From the NCBI GenBank assembly GCA_016710075.1, contig JADJLO010000043.1, positions 219,239 to 283,238 on the forward strand: a stretch of DNA of 64,000 bases, written 5' to 3'. Source of the stretch: Acidobacteriota bacterium. Lineage in GTDB: Bacteria; Acidobacteriota; Blastocatellia; RBC074. Below are positions 18,703 to 28,397 of this stretch, one piece after another. The position numbers were made by a program, and so were the translations under genes. The notes under the pieces were generated by a model that saw only the letters and a list, made by a program, of their open reading frames with translations, was not told the DNA's origin and ran no database searches. Position 1 is the stretch's first letter. Each line of letters opens with the position of its first letter.

Positions 18703-21700
18703 ATGTCCAGACAGCATCGCAGCCTGCTTATTTCATTACTGATGATTTTTGTGTTTTTTGCTGGAGCGAATGCACAAACATCGACAGCAACACTGAAAGG
18801 ATCTGTAGCGGATTCATCCGGGAATGTAACTCCGGGAGCAACGATCACGCTTACATCCAGACTGTCAGGGTTGAAGAAGGTCTTTTCGACTGACAGTGCC
18901 GGTCAGTACACCTTCACGTTTCTTGAGCCCGGCGTATATACGCTGGAAGCTCAGGCCAAAGGCTTCAAACAATACCGTAATGATAACATCCAGCTTGCGG
19001 TGGGTCAGTCGGCTGAACTTGATCTCAGTCTTGAGCCCGGCGATATCAGCGAGACGGTCACAATCACGGCCGGCGAGACATCGCTGCAACTTGATACAGG
19101 AAGTGCATCATTGGGCGGCGTGATCGAGCGAAGCCAGGTCGATGCCCTGCCGCTCAACGGACGCAACGTGCTGCAGCTTGCACAGCTCGAACCGGGTGTA
19201 AACTCTTCTCCCGGATCGCGACGGGCCAATCCAGGACTCGGAGCCGTGGGTGAAATCGCGATCAACGGCGGACGCCCGCTGACCAATGAAATAGTGATCG
19301 ACGGCGTCTCGGTCACAGCCAAGGCGGACAACCTGCCGGCACTCAAGCCATCACCCGATGCAGTGCAGGAGTTCAGAATCGTGACCAACTCATATTCGGC
19401 AGAGTATGGACGAACCGGAGGCGGTGCGCTCAATTTCTCGATTCGATCCGGCGGCAGTCAATTCCGCGGGACATTGTGGGAATATCTCAGAAATGACGCT
19501 TTTGATGCCACGACATTCTTCTCCAATTTCAATGGCACGGGGAAAGAGAAGCTGCGATTCAACCAGTTTGGCGGAAATTTCGGCGGTCCGGCCTACCTGC
19601 CGCGATTCGGTCAGGGCGGTCCGGCAGTAGCAAAAGCGAGCAAGGTCTTCTTCTTTGTTAACTACGAAAGACTCAGGGTCTCTCAGGCTAACCTGCGCCA
19701 GTCGACTGTCCCGACAGCAAAGATACGAACAGGTGATTTTTCGGAACTGCTCGGCGCCAACCTCTGTCTGAATGCAACAAATGCAGCCGGAGTATGCGGT
19801 GGAGCATTCACCAACCCTCTCAATGTCAGGAATACTGCAAATCAGACGCTTCAGGCCCGTGTCGGGATGATCTACGCTCCCGGGGCGGTTGTGCCTGCCG
19901 GTCAGCCGGGTGCGGGATCAAGAGTTGTTTTTGCCAACAATATTATCCCCGCCAACCAGTTGAACACGGTCGGCAAAAATCTGATGAATTACTATCCGTT
20001 GCCGAACCGTTCAGGTTTGGCTCTCAATTATGTTGTCAATTCTCCGATCAATTCAACAGATAATCAGGTTACGGTCAGACTCGACTATAATATTTCCCAG
20101 AAGCACAGCCTTTACTGCCGGATAATCAAGGAAAAGAACAATTCGACCAATCAGGGAACCTATCCCGGCTTGATTACATCGGTGCAGAATAATGCGTTCA
20201 ACAACCAGGGGCCCGGATCGGCGGTAATCGATTATATCTGGACCATGACGCCGAAAACGATTTTCCATGCAAACGTCGGCGCCACCAGGTTTGACACCAG
20301 GTCAACGCAGCCCTCGATTGGATTTGACCCTGCAACCCTGGGTTTCGCCGCGAACCTGGCGAATGCCTCAGGTGATTCAAAGGTTTTTCCGACAATTGCA
20401 CCCGTCGGCTATTCCCAACTGGGGCCGAATCGAAACTTCGGTATCGCGATCAATTCCCAGGATACCTTCACATTCACCGAGGACGTGAGCCTGTTGCGTG
20501 GGGCGCACACGATCAAGTTCGGCGGGAATCAGCGGTTCTTTACAATTTATAACTACCGGACCGATGATCCTGCCGGCAATTTCAATTTCACGAGAGCCTT
20601 CACGGCAAGAACGGCAAACGACACGAATTCAGGCGATGCCATGGCCTCGATCCTGCTGGGCAACCCTTCAGCCGGTCGTATAGCCATAGCTCCTCAACCG
20701 GCAGTGGGCAGCAAATATTTCTCATTCTTCCTGCAGGATGACTGGGTGGTCAACAAGAGCCTGACTCTGAATCTGGGGCTTAGATACGAACTCGACCTGC
20801 CGAATACCGAGCGTTTCAATCGCTTGTCGACTTTTGATTATCAGGCCCAGTTTCCAATCAGCAGTATCACGGTGGCATTCCCTGCGAGCACGAACCTGGG
20901 TACCAAAACCATCCCGCTCTTTGGCGTCCTCAGGCCTGTCGGAAGAGGAGGCGTGACGAATCGTGAGCAGTCCGATCGCGACTACAACAATCTCGCTCCG
21001 AGGATCGGACTGGCCTGGAAGATCACTGAAAAAACGGTCTTGAGAGCCGGCGGCGGGATATTCTTTTCTTCGATTTCCGGCGGTGGTTTGAGCAATGCAT
21101 CTTATGCGATTGCAGACCTTGTGGAGACAGGTTTTGTCCCCTCACTGGATAATGGCGTGACGCCAAATCCTGGCGCCAATCTGAGCAATCCCTTCCCGAA
21201 CGGAATTGTTCAGCCAACGAGCCAGTACGGAGGGCCATTGTCCGGATATGGTCAGAACCTCCCTGTCAGGATCCGAGAATTAAGAATGCCGGTGGTTCCG
21301 CAGTGGAATCTCAATCTTCAAAGAGAATTGCCAGGCAAAATCATTGTTCAGGCGTCTTATGCAGGCAGTGCCGGGATAGGGCTGTTATCGGCCCAGAACG
21401 CGCTCAACCAGTTGAAGCCGGACGCGCTCGCATTGGGTGAAACCATTCTGAACACCCGGGTCAATAATCCGTTCCTCGCTTTACCGGCAGACCAGAGGCC
21501 GCCCACGACTGCGGTGCTCAATACCGCAACCCTGACTATCGCTCAATTGCTCCGGCCATATCCTCAATTCGGACAGATTCAGTCGAGCGGTATGAATGAA
21601 GGCCATTCGACCTATCATTCATTGCAATTGAAGGGGCAGCGCAGGTTTTCCAATGGCCTGAGCTTCACCGTCGGATATACATTCGCCAAACTGATCGATG

Positions 21701-22347
21701 ATATTTCGTCATTACTCGGCAACTTCACAACTCAATCGCCATACGGTCAGGACTACAACAACCGTCGTGCCGATAAATCATTATCCGCATTTGACGTCAG
21801 GCACCGTCTGACTGCAAACATTGTCTGGCAGTTGCCGTTCGGACCGGGCAGGGCCTATCTGAAAAATGGAGTGGCGGGATATGTCCTTGGCGGATGGGGA
21901 ATTAATGGAATCCTGCAGGCTCAGGGCGGATTGCCTCTGGCCATCAGTGCGGCCAACCCTGCGGCTCTACAGAATCTTTCGTTTATTCAACTGAGGCCGA
22001 ATCTGGTCGGTGATCCGGTACTTAACCCGGATACCCGCGAGCAGCAGGTTAATGCCTGGTTCAATACTGCGGCATTTACAGCGCCGGCCAATTTCACGTT
22101 CGGCAATTCACCAAGACTGATGCCAAATCTGAGGGGGCCTGGTCATTTCAGCACCAATCTTTCCCTTGCTCGTGATTTCAGATTCACCGAGACGATCAGG
22201 CTTCAGTTCCGTGCCGAAGGGTTCAATATCTTCAACAGACCTAATTTCACCGTACCCGGAACGGTTGTCGGGACACCAACTTTCGGACGACTTCTGCAGA
22301 CCGAGGATGCGCGCCAGATGCAGTTTGCATTGAGGCTCTATTTCTAG
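18703..22347 (+). CDS. Oar-like TonB-dependent receptor
   Basis: A 1,214-aa outer-membrane receptor. A signal peptide (ending near GANAQT) is followed by a carboxypeptidase-regulatory-like beta-sandwich (about residues 25-115; LKGSVADSSGNVTPGATIT), a plug domain (VDALPLNGRNVLQLAQLEPGV) and a long beta-barrel ending in an aromatic residue (ALRLYF). Acidobacteriota encode many such proteins, thought to import bulky substrates such as oligosaccharides or peptides. It is followed by a clear terminator and a sulfatase, so sulfated glycans are one possible ligand. A promoter and TetR-style operator lie upstream. Confidence 0.9.
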   Translation: MSRQHRSLLISLLMIFVFFAGANAQTSTATLKGSVADSSGNVTPGATITLTSRLSGLKKVFSTDSAGQYTFTFLEPGVYTLEAQAKGFKQYRNDNIQLAVGQSAELDLSLEPGDISETVTITAGETSLQLDTGSASLGGVIERSQVDALPLNGRNVLQLAQLEPGVNSSPGSRRANPGLGAVGEIAINGGRPLTNEIVIDGVSVTAKADNLPALKPSPDAVQEFRIVTNSYSAEYGRTGGGALNFSIRSGGSQFRGTLWEYLRNDAFDATTFFSNFNGTGKEKLRFNQFGGNFGGPAYLPRFGQGGPAVAKASKVFFFVNYERLRVSQANLRQSTVPTAKIRTGDFSELLGANLCLNATNAAGVCGGAFTNPLNVRNTANQTLQARVGMIYAPGAVVPAGQPGAGSRVVFANNIIPANQLNTVGKNLMNYYPLPNRSGLALNYVVNSPINSTDNQVTVRLDYNISQKHSLYCRIIKEKNNSTNQGTYPGLITSVQNNAFNNQGPGSAVIDYIWTMTPKTIFHANVGATRFDTRSTQPSIGFDPATLGFAANLANASGDSKVFPTIAPVGYSQLGPNRNFGIAINSQDTFTFTEDVSLLRGAHTIKFGGNQRFFTIYNYRTDDPAGNFNFTRAFTARTANDTNSGDAMASILLGNPSAGRIAIAPQPAVGSKYFSFFLQDDWVVNKSLTLNLGLRYELDLPNTERFNRLSTFDYQAQFPISSITVAFPASTNLGTKTIPLFGVLRPVGRGGVTNREQSDRDYNNLAPRIGLAWKITEKTVLRAGGGIFFSSISGGGLSNASYAIADLVETGFVPSLDNGVTPNPGANLSNPFPNGIVQPTSQYGGPLSGYGQNLPVRIRELRMPVVPQWNLNLQRELPGKIIVQASYAGSAGIGLLSAQNALNQLKPDALALGETILNTRVNNPFLALPADQRPPTTAVLNTATLTIAQLLRPYPQFGQIQSSGMNEGHSTYHSLQLKGQRRFSNGLSFTVGYTFAKLIDDISSLLGNFTTQSPYGQDYNNRRADKSLSAFDVRHRLTANIVWQLPFGPGRAYLKNGVAGYVLGGWGINGILQAQGGLPLAISAANPAALQNLSFIQLRPNLVGDPVLNPDTREQQVNAWFNTAAFTAPANFTFGNSPRLMPNLRGPGHFSTNLSLARDFRFTETIRLQFRAEGFNIFNRPNFTVPGTVVGTPTFGRLLQTEDARQMQFALRLYF

Positions 22348-22377
22348 GCTTTGCAGTTAATGCCGTAATCTTGATCT

Positions 22378-22416
22378 AACAGAACAGGCGGAATCTTCCG
22401 TCTGTTCTGTTTTTTG
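22378..22416 (+). terminator. Rho-independent terminator after the TonB receptor
   Basis: A 13-bp stem AGAACAGGCGGAA/TTCCGTCTGTTCT (one G-T pair) with a very short loop is followed directly by GTTTTTT. It lies about 30 nt past the receptor stop. Confidence 0.9.
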
Positions 22417-22519
22417 CTGTAATCCAAGGCAATGCTATGCGGCGATCGAACTTTCCGGGAGGAGGACAGATAGCGTATGTCCGGGTATGAAATAACAATC
22501 CCCAATCAATTAAGAGGAG

Positions 22520-23986
22520 ATGAGAAACTTGAAGAGAAGAACCGTCGTGCTGTTAACGGGTTTGCTGGTACTCCTGGCCATGTCAGGATTGAGCGATGCC
22601 TCGGCTCAAAGTAGACGCTTAACCGGTACAAGCAACCAGGCATCGGGCAAACCGAATATCATCCTGATTATGGGCGATGACCTCGGTTATGCCGACACAG
22701 GGCTTTATGGAAACAAGGATATTCCGACTCCTAATATCGATTCGATAGCCAAAAGCGGAGTTCTTTTTCCGGAAGGGTACGTCACTGCGCCCGTCTGCAG
22801 TCCGTCGCGCGCGGCGTTGATGACAGGCCGATATCAGCAAAGGTTCGGATTCGAGTTCAATGCCGGCCCGCTGCAGCGTGCCGTCAACAACAAGGAGATG
22901 GGACTTCCGACCAGTGAGATCACGATGCCGGATTTGTTGAAGAAAGCCGGTTACAAGACCGGCATGGTCGGGAAGTGGCATCTCGGCATGCATCCCAAGT
23001 TCCATCCAAAATCTCGCGGCTTCGATGAGTATTTCGGTTTTCTCTTCGGAGCCAATACCTACATCGATCCTAAAACAGAAGGCGTTTCGAACATCGGCGG
23101 TAACGAAGGTCCCGCATGGCCGCGGAATGCGCAGAATCCAATTCTGAAAGACCAGTCACCGGTTGAAGAAAGCGAATACCTAACCGAGGCGATTGCCAGG
23201 GAGGCAACCTCATTCATCGACCGACATCAGAAAGAAACGTTTTTCCTGTATGCGCCTTTCAACGCACCTCACACGCCGCTGCAGGCGACGAAAAAATACC
23301 TCGACCGGTTCAGCCATATTAAGGACGAGAAGCGCAGGGTTTACGCCTCGATGGTCAGCGCTTTGGACGATGCCGTCGGCGCAATTCTGAACAAGCTCAA
23401 AGAAACGGGATTGGAAAAGAACACGCTCGTCGTCTTCCTCAGTGATAACGGCTGTGCGACTTACACAAATGCCTGCACCAATGACCCTCTTCGATATGGC
23501 AAGCTGACTCATCTGGAAGGAGGGTTCCGGATTCCGTTTACAATGAAATGGCCCGGAAAGATAAAACCCGGATCGGTTTACAAACATCCGGTTACATCGC
23601 TCGATCTGCTGCCGACTTTTCTGGCGATAGCGGGCGGAGAACTGCCGAAGGACAGGCCTTATGATGGGCTCGATCTCATGCCTTATCTGACAGGAAAGAA
23701 GAAGGCATCGGCTCACGAAGTCCTCTGCTGGCGCAACGGCGCCAATGCTGCCGTCAGAAAAGGCAACTGGAAGCTTTTCAAGACCGGTGATAATTACTTC
23801 CTCTACGATCTTTCAAAAGACATCGGCGAGGTGAAAGATCTGGCCAAACAGAACCCTCAAATCCTTGAAGATCTGCAGAAGGAATTGAAGAAATGGGAAG
23901 CGCAGACTGCGCAGCCGCTCTGGCCCTGCCGCAAGGCGGAGGGTGACTGGAAGTTTGAAGGCATCAAACTGGATGTTTGTATTTAG
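22520..23986 (+). CDS. Secreted arylsulfatase-type sulfatase (Cys-type)
   Basis: A 488-aa S1-family sulfatase that hydrolyses sulfate esters, exported by an N-terminal signal peptide (cleavage near DASAQS). The metal site begins with MGDDLGYAD; the active-site signature is VCSPSRAALMTGR, where the Cys must be oxidised to formylglycine; GKWHLG and SDNGC follow. AGGAG abuts the annotated ATG, so the TTG three codons later (22,529), at ideal spacing, may be the real start. A formylglycine-generating enzyme at 53,992 could mature it. Its natural substrate is unknown. Confidence 0.9.
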   Translation: MRNLKRRTVVLLTGLLVLLAMSGLSDASAQSRRLTGTSNQASGKPNIILIMGDDLGYADTGLYGNKDIPTPNIDSIAKSGVLFPEGYVTAPVCSPSRAALMTGRYQQRFGFEFNAGPLQRAVNNKEMGLPTSEITMPDLLKKAGYKTGMVGKWHLGMHPKFHPKSRGFDEYFGFLFGANTYIDPKTEGVSNIGGNEGPAWPRNAQNPILKDQSPVEESEYLTEAIAREATSFIDRHQKETFFLYAPFNAPHTPLQATKKYLDRFSHIKDEKRRVYASMVSALDDAVGAILNKLKETGLEKNTLVVFLSDNGCATYTNACTNDPLRYGKLTHLEGGFRIPFTMKWPGKIKPGSVYKHPVTSLDLLPTFLAIAGGELPKDRPYDGLDLMPYLTGKKKASAHEVLCWRNGANAAVRKGNWKLFKTGDNYFLYDLSKDIGEVKDLAKQNPQILEDLQKELKKWEAQTAQPLWPCRKAEGDWKFEGIKLDVCI

Positions 23987-23997
23987 ATAGAAAAATA

Positions 23998-24158
23998 GAT
24001 TACGAAACAGACGGAATAAACGAAGCAAACGAAAAGAGCATAAAATAATATGGTTCATGAATATCAATTATTTTGGTATTCGAGAAACCAGACAGATTCT
24101 GCACATTGACGGCCTGTAAGTTTTCGTTTGTTTCGTTTATTCCGTCTGTTTCGTAATC
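23998..24158. repeat. Hairpin element with AGACGGAATAAACGAAAC arms, copy E
   Basis: Arms of 38 bp (23,998-24,035 and 24,121-24,158) are inverted copies differing at only a couple of positions, framed by GATTACGAAACAG and CTGTTTCGTAATC. The interior matches copy D (5,396-5,538) in inverse orientation. It lies between the sulfatase stop and the next start and could also act as a transcript end. Confidence 0.85.
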
Positions 24159-24180
24159 TCCTTTTAAGTGGTGGTGCGAA

Positions 24181-25417
24181 ATGATTCGAAGGGATTTCCT
24201 GACAGTTCTTGGAGGCGGCGCCTCTTCATTGGTCACCGGGAGAGGCGGCTTATTCAATCCTTTCAATAGCGACTCGCCCGATCTGGAGAAACGGGCCGCG
24301 AAAATTATTCGCGAGTATGACGCGCAGGGAATTCATCGGACTGCCACCGAAGTCGACAACCGCTCAGCACAGTGGCTGGGTAAATTGGTCCAAAGCAATG
24401 GCGCGGCAATGTCCCTCAGGCCTTTCAATATCAGTCGCGTTGATCCTCTGGCGGCATACATCCAGATCGGCGACAGGAGGATCGAAGGACTGCCAATATT
24501 CGATGCCGCTTTTACTGAAGCATCCGGGATCACCGGCACTCTCGGCCCGCTGGGAGTGATGCTCAGATCGGACTCGTTGAAGCTCCGCCAAATGCTGAAT
24601 ATGGACCGACCTATTCAAAGATGAGGCGTGAGACAAAGCATCGGGCCATAGTCCTGATCACAACCGGCTCAGCCAAAGGCCTATCGCCGATTAATGGCTC
24701 TGAATTTGAAAACCCTATGGCCCGCCGATTCTGCAAGTGTCGAACAGTGAGACTGAATGGCTCAAACAACTGGCCGGGGAAAGATCTGGAGTAAAATTAG
24801 TCGCACATGTAAAGAGGACAAACACGACGGCATTGAATGTAATGGGGCATATCAAAGGGACTGATCCGTCCCTGGCGCCAATTGTAGTCATGACGCCTCG
24901 CAGCGGCTGGTGGCAGTGCGCCAGCGAACGCGGCGGAGGGCTGGTCTGCTGGCTTGAAACAATACGCACACTGGCTGGTGCCCGGCCGGCACGTGATTGC
25001 ATTTTCATCGCATCGAGCGGACACGAAATCGGTCACATTGGCCTTGATCACTTTCTCGATGAGAACAGTAAATTGGTGCCCAAAGCTCGCATCTGGCTCC
25101 ATTTCGGAGCAAATATTGGCGCGGCCGTCGAGCCCGGCCACCGGCTGCAATCTTCCGAAGATGAGCTGGAAAGAATCTCACTTGAAGAATTTGAGAAGAC
25201 CGGCGCCAAAATTGATGAAAAGATCGCACGTGGCACCGTCCCATTTGGCGAAGCCGGCAATATCCACAGGCGTGGCGGCCATTACATCTCGATCGTCGGC
25301 CGCAATGGAATGTTTCACAGCCCTGATGACAGATGGCCTTCAGCCGTGGATATCAAAATGGTCGCAAAGTTTGCGTCGGCTTTCTCTCGGATGTCCTTGA
25401 GATTTGCCGTGGCCTGA
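24181..25417 (+). pseudogene. Tat-exported M28-like protein with an altered metal site, frameshifted
   Basis: The N-terminus MIRRDFLTVLGGG is a twin-arginine signal. The C-terminal half aligns by eye with M28-type aminopeptidase folds. However, the usual HxD and DDNxSG ligand loops are replaced by MTPRSGWW and CASERGGG, and the usual EE site reads SSGHEIGHIGLDHF, which contains an HExxH sequence. Frame changes lie near 24,620 and 24,712; joined, the product is about 410 aa. It is a non-canonical M28 relative, either catalytically altered or non-peptidase. The MFS transporter follows after 15 nt, so the two may share a transcript. Confidence 0.6.
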
Positions 25418-25432
25418 TTCATAAAAAAAGGG

Positions 25433-26830
25433 GTGATTTTGGAAAAAGCAGGGAACTTGCAGAGTCCAGCCATCTCACAGGAAGAGCCATATCCTTCCGA
25501 ATCTTATGCCTGGTATGTTGTCGGCATACTCACCATTGTTTATATCTTCTCCTTTATCGACAGACAGATTTTGAATCTGCTAGTCGGGCCGATCAGGCGC
25601 GATCTGGGAATCAGCGATACTCAGATGAGCTGGCTGATGGGGACGTCCTTCGCCGTCTTCTATACTTTCTTCGGAATCATTCTTGGCCGGCTGGCGGACA
25701 GCCGAAGCAGGCGTTCGCTGATCGCCTTGGGATTCATCTTCTGGAGCATCATGACGGCCGGCTGCGGGCTGGCGCGAAATTTCACGCAGATGCTGCTGCT
25801 GCGAATGGGAGTAGGAGTTGGTGAGGCCACTCTTTCGCCGTCTGCTTATTCGATGATTTCCGATTATTTCCCGAAAGAGAAAAGGGCCACAGCGATCAGC
25901 GTCTACTCAATGGGCATCTACATTGGTTCGGGAATTGCGTTTCTTCTGGGCGGGGCCGTCATCGGCTATGTATCGACTCAGGGAACCATTGATATTCCAA
26001 TTATCGGATCAATCAGGCCCTGGCAGGCGATTTTCCTGATTGTCGGCATGCCGGGAGTGCTGCTTTCACTGCTGATGTATACGGTTAAGGAACCGATCCG
26101 CCGAGGAGTGCGCTCAGTTCAAATCTCACCGGGAACAGGGAAACAGGCGATCGCTCCTTTAAAAGAAGTTTTAAGCTATGTCCGATCCAACTCGAAGACC
26201 TTTATCTGCCACACTGTCGGGTTTGCACTGCTGTCATTCTCATCTTACGGAACCTCAGCCTGGATCCCGACTTTCTTCGTTCGAAATCATGGCTGGACGG
26301 CTTCAAAGGCAGGCATTGTTTATGGCGCAGTAGTGACTGTGTTTTCAACCCTGGGTGTGGCAGCCGGCGGCTGGATGGCCGACAGGATGGCTCTTCGCGG
26401 CTATCGAGATGCGACAATGCGCATCGGGTTTTTCGTGGCCATTGCCTGGTTTCCTTTTGGTATTCCTTACCCGATTGTGGATAACGTCAATCTCGCCGTG
26501 GGACTGATGGCGGTATCAGCGTTTTTTGCCAGCGCGCCTTTCGGAGTCGCACCGGCTGCGATTCAGCAGATCATGCCCAACGAGATGCGGGGACAGGCAT
26601 CTGCAATCTATCTTTTTGTCATCAACCTTATCGGCCTTGGCATAGGGCCGACAGCCGTGGCCATGACCACGGATTACGTGTTCCATGACGATAACGCCGT
26701 CAGATATTCAATCATGATAGTTACAACCATAGCGCATGTTGTTGCAGCCCTGCTGCTATGGGCGGGTCTGAGACCATTCCGCGAAAGCCTTGATAGATTG
26801 AAAAAATGGACGGAATATGGGCACGTCTGA
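25433..26830 (+). CDS. MFS transporter
   Basis: A 465-aa major-facilitator permease with about 12 hydrophobic segments. The region IDRQILNLLVGPIRRDL resembles the spinster/anion-cation-symporter type, followed by a GRLADSRSRRSL motif A between helices 2 and 3 and a second-half GGWMADRMALRG equivalent. The GTG at 25,433 lies directly after an AAAAAAAGGG run; a TTG two codons later is also possible. The substrate is probably an organic acid or similar small molecule. Confidence 0.85.
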   Translation: MILEKAGNLQSPAISQEEPYPSESYAWYVVGILTIVYIFSFIDRQILNLLVGPIRRDLGISDTQMSWLMGTSFAVFYTFFGIILGRLADSRSRRSLIALGFIFWSIMTAGCGLARNFTQMLLLRMGVGVGEATLSPSAYSMISDYFPKEKRATAISVYSMGIYIGSGIAFLLGGAVIGYVSTQGTIDIPIIGSIRPWQAIFLIVGMPGVLLSLLMYTVKEPIRRGVRSVQISPGTGKQAIAPLKEVLSYVRSNSKTFICHTVGFALLSFSSYGTSAWIPTFFVRNHGWTASKAGIVYGAVVTVFSTLGVAAGGWMADRMALRGYRDATMRIGFFVAIAWFPFGIPYPIVDNVNLAVGLMAVSAFFASAPFGVAPAAIQQIMPNEMRGQASAIYLFVINLIGLGIGPTAVAMTTDYVFHDDNAVRYSIMIVTTIAHVVAALLLWAGLRPFRESLDRLKKWTEYGHV

Positions 26831-26910
26831 AGTTTAACCAAAGCCTGGAGTCTCTAAAAGAAATAATCGATCGTTTGAATCTGCAAGTTTTATTATCTGC
26901 TGGGGTGAAA

Positions 26911-27549
26911 ATGAGAAAAACGATAAAAGTGATTGAATCAAGCGAATCTGAACGACTGGCTCAGATTTACCTCGTGGCCGCCACGATTTTCTGTGAAAAG
27001 GGATACGACGCCACTTCGATGAGCGACATAGCAGAGGCGGTCGGCATCACCAAGGCCGGTATTTATCACTATGTTAAGAGCAAGCAGGATCTGCTGTTTA
27101 AGATCATGAGCTTCGGCATGGAGACGCTTGAGAAAGATGTCATTATACCGGCAAAAGGAATTGCCGACGCCGAGACAAGACTCAAGGCCATCATTGCAAA
27201 CCACGCAAGATTGATCACAGAGGGAAGCACTCCGAATGGCCATAATCCTGTCACCATCATCAATGATGAAGTTGGAGGCCTGACTCCGGCACAGAGGCGC
27301 AAGATAATTAATCGTAAAAGGGTCTACCTTGATCTCTTAAGAGAGACCCTCAACCAACTCAAAAACGAAGGCAAGCTCAAGGACGTCAATATCACCGTTG
27401 CCACATTCAGCCTCTTCGGCATGCTGCTTTGGGTGTCGCGCTGGTACCGGTCAAACGGCTCTATCACGGTCGATCAACTCGTTGAAGAGATGAGCAAAAT
27501 TGCTCTCGGCGGCATTCTTCGCCCACAGGCGAGACTCAGCAAAAAGTAA
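26911..27549 (+). CDS. TetR-family transcriptional regulator
   Basis: A 212-aa TetR regulator. The helix-turn-helix region reads AATIFCEKGYDATSMSDIAEAVGITKAGIYHYV, followed by a helical ligand domain similar to TetR_C_33/FadR-type regulators. The ATG at 26,911, preceded by GGGGTG, is preferred over a much earlier start that would overlap the MFS gene. It is followed by two enoyl-CoA hydratases, so acyl-CoA sensing is plausible. It may bind the paired operators at 16,439 and 18,571; this is inference. Confidence 0.85.
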   Translation: MRKTIKVIESSESERLAQIYLVAATIFCEKGYDATSMSDIAEAVGITKAGIYHYVKSKQDLLFKIMSFGMETLEKDVIIPAKGIADAETRLKAIIANHARLITEGSTPNGHNPVTIINDEVGGLTPAQRRKIINRKRVYLDLLRETLNQLKNEGKLKDVNITVATFSLFGMLLWVSRWYRSNGSITVDQLVEEMSKIALGGILRPQARLSKK

Positions 27550-27572
27550 AGATTTCAGCAGGGAGGATCGAT

Positions 27573-28373
27573 ATGGCTTATAGCCAGATTGTCTATCAAA
27601 AAGAGAATCGGGTTGCCCTGATAACTCTCAACCGTCCGGAAAAGTTGAATGCATATTCTGAAATCATGGTTCACGAGATGCTGGAGGCGCTTTCCGATTC
27701 CCGTGACGATGATCAGGTCCGTGCGGTGATCATCACAGGGGCGGGCAGGGGGTTCTGTTCCGGCGGCGACATCTCAACCGATTTTCAGTATCCCGCACGA
27801 TACCGCGGTCACAGATTGGAGTCGATGCTGGAGATGCGTGAGAACTTCCATCAACTGGTCAAATTTCTATGGCGGTTTGATAAACCGACGGTTGCAGCGA
27901 TCAACGGCCCGGCTGTTGCGGGTGGTCTCACGCTGGCTCTGTGCTGTGATTTCAGGATTGCCGGTGAAAGCGCGAAACTGGGCGATACGAGCCTGAAATT
28001 TGCGCTTATACCCGACGAAGGAGGGGCCTGGCTCTTTCCCCGATTTATGGGAATCCAGAATGCACTGAGGATGTCTCTTTTTTCCGAGGTCTATCCTGCG
28101 CAAAAGGCGAAAGAGCTGGGGTTGGTGATCGAGGTTGTGCCGGATGCCGAACTGATGGACGCAGCCAGGCAATGGGCCGGCCGGCTCGCTGATGGTCCAC
28201 CGATCGCCATCAGGATCACCAAGCGAATGATGTACAAGCAGATGAACATGGATCTGGATAATGCTCTGGAAGATGCCGCACTCGGAACTCTTGTCACAAA
28301 CTATTGTGAAGATGTTAAAGAAGGAACCGCCGCTTTCCACGAAAAACGAAAACCGGATTTTAAAGGTAAGTAA
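27573..28373 (+). CDS. Enoyl-CoA hydratase/isomerase family protein 1
   Basis: Crotonase-fold protein of 266 aa. ITLNRPEKLNAYS opens the fold, GAGRGFCSGGDIS forms the oxyanion hole, and NGPAVAGGLTLALCCDFRIA carries the second. In the DTSLKFALIPDEGG segment a Glu is kept where catalytic acids sit in hydratases. AGGGAGG lies at proper spacing before ATG. It is the first of two adjacent crotonases downstream of TetR, predicted to act in beta-oxidation of an unknown acyl chain. Confidence 0.9.
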   Translation: MAYSQIVYQKENRVALITLNRPEKLNAYSEIMVHEMLEALSDSRDDDQVRAVIITGAGRGFCSGGDISTDFQYPARYRGHRLESMLEMRENFHQLVKFLWRFDKPTVAAINGPAVAGGLTLALCCDFRIAGESAKLGDTSLKFALIPDEGGAWLFPRFMGIQNALRMSLFSEVYPAQKAKELGLVIEVVPDAELMDAARQWAGRLADGPPIAIRITKRMMYKQMNMDLDNALEDAALGTLVTNYCEDVKEGTAAFHEKRKPDFKGK

Positions 28374-28397
28374 TCAGCACCTTGAAAGGTATGAGAT

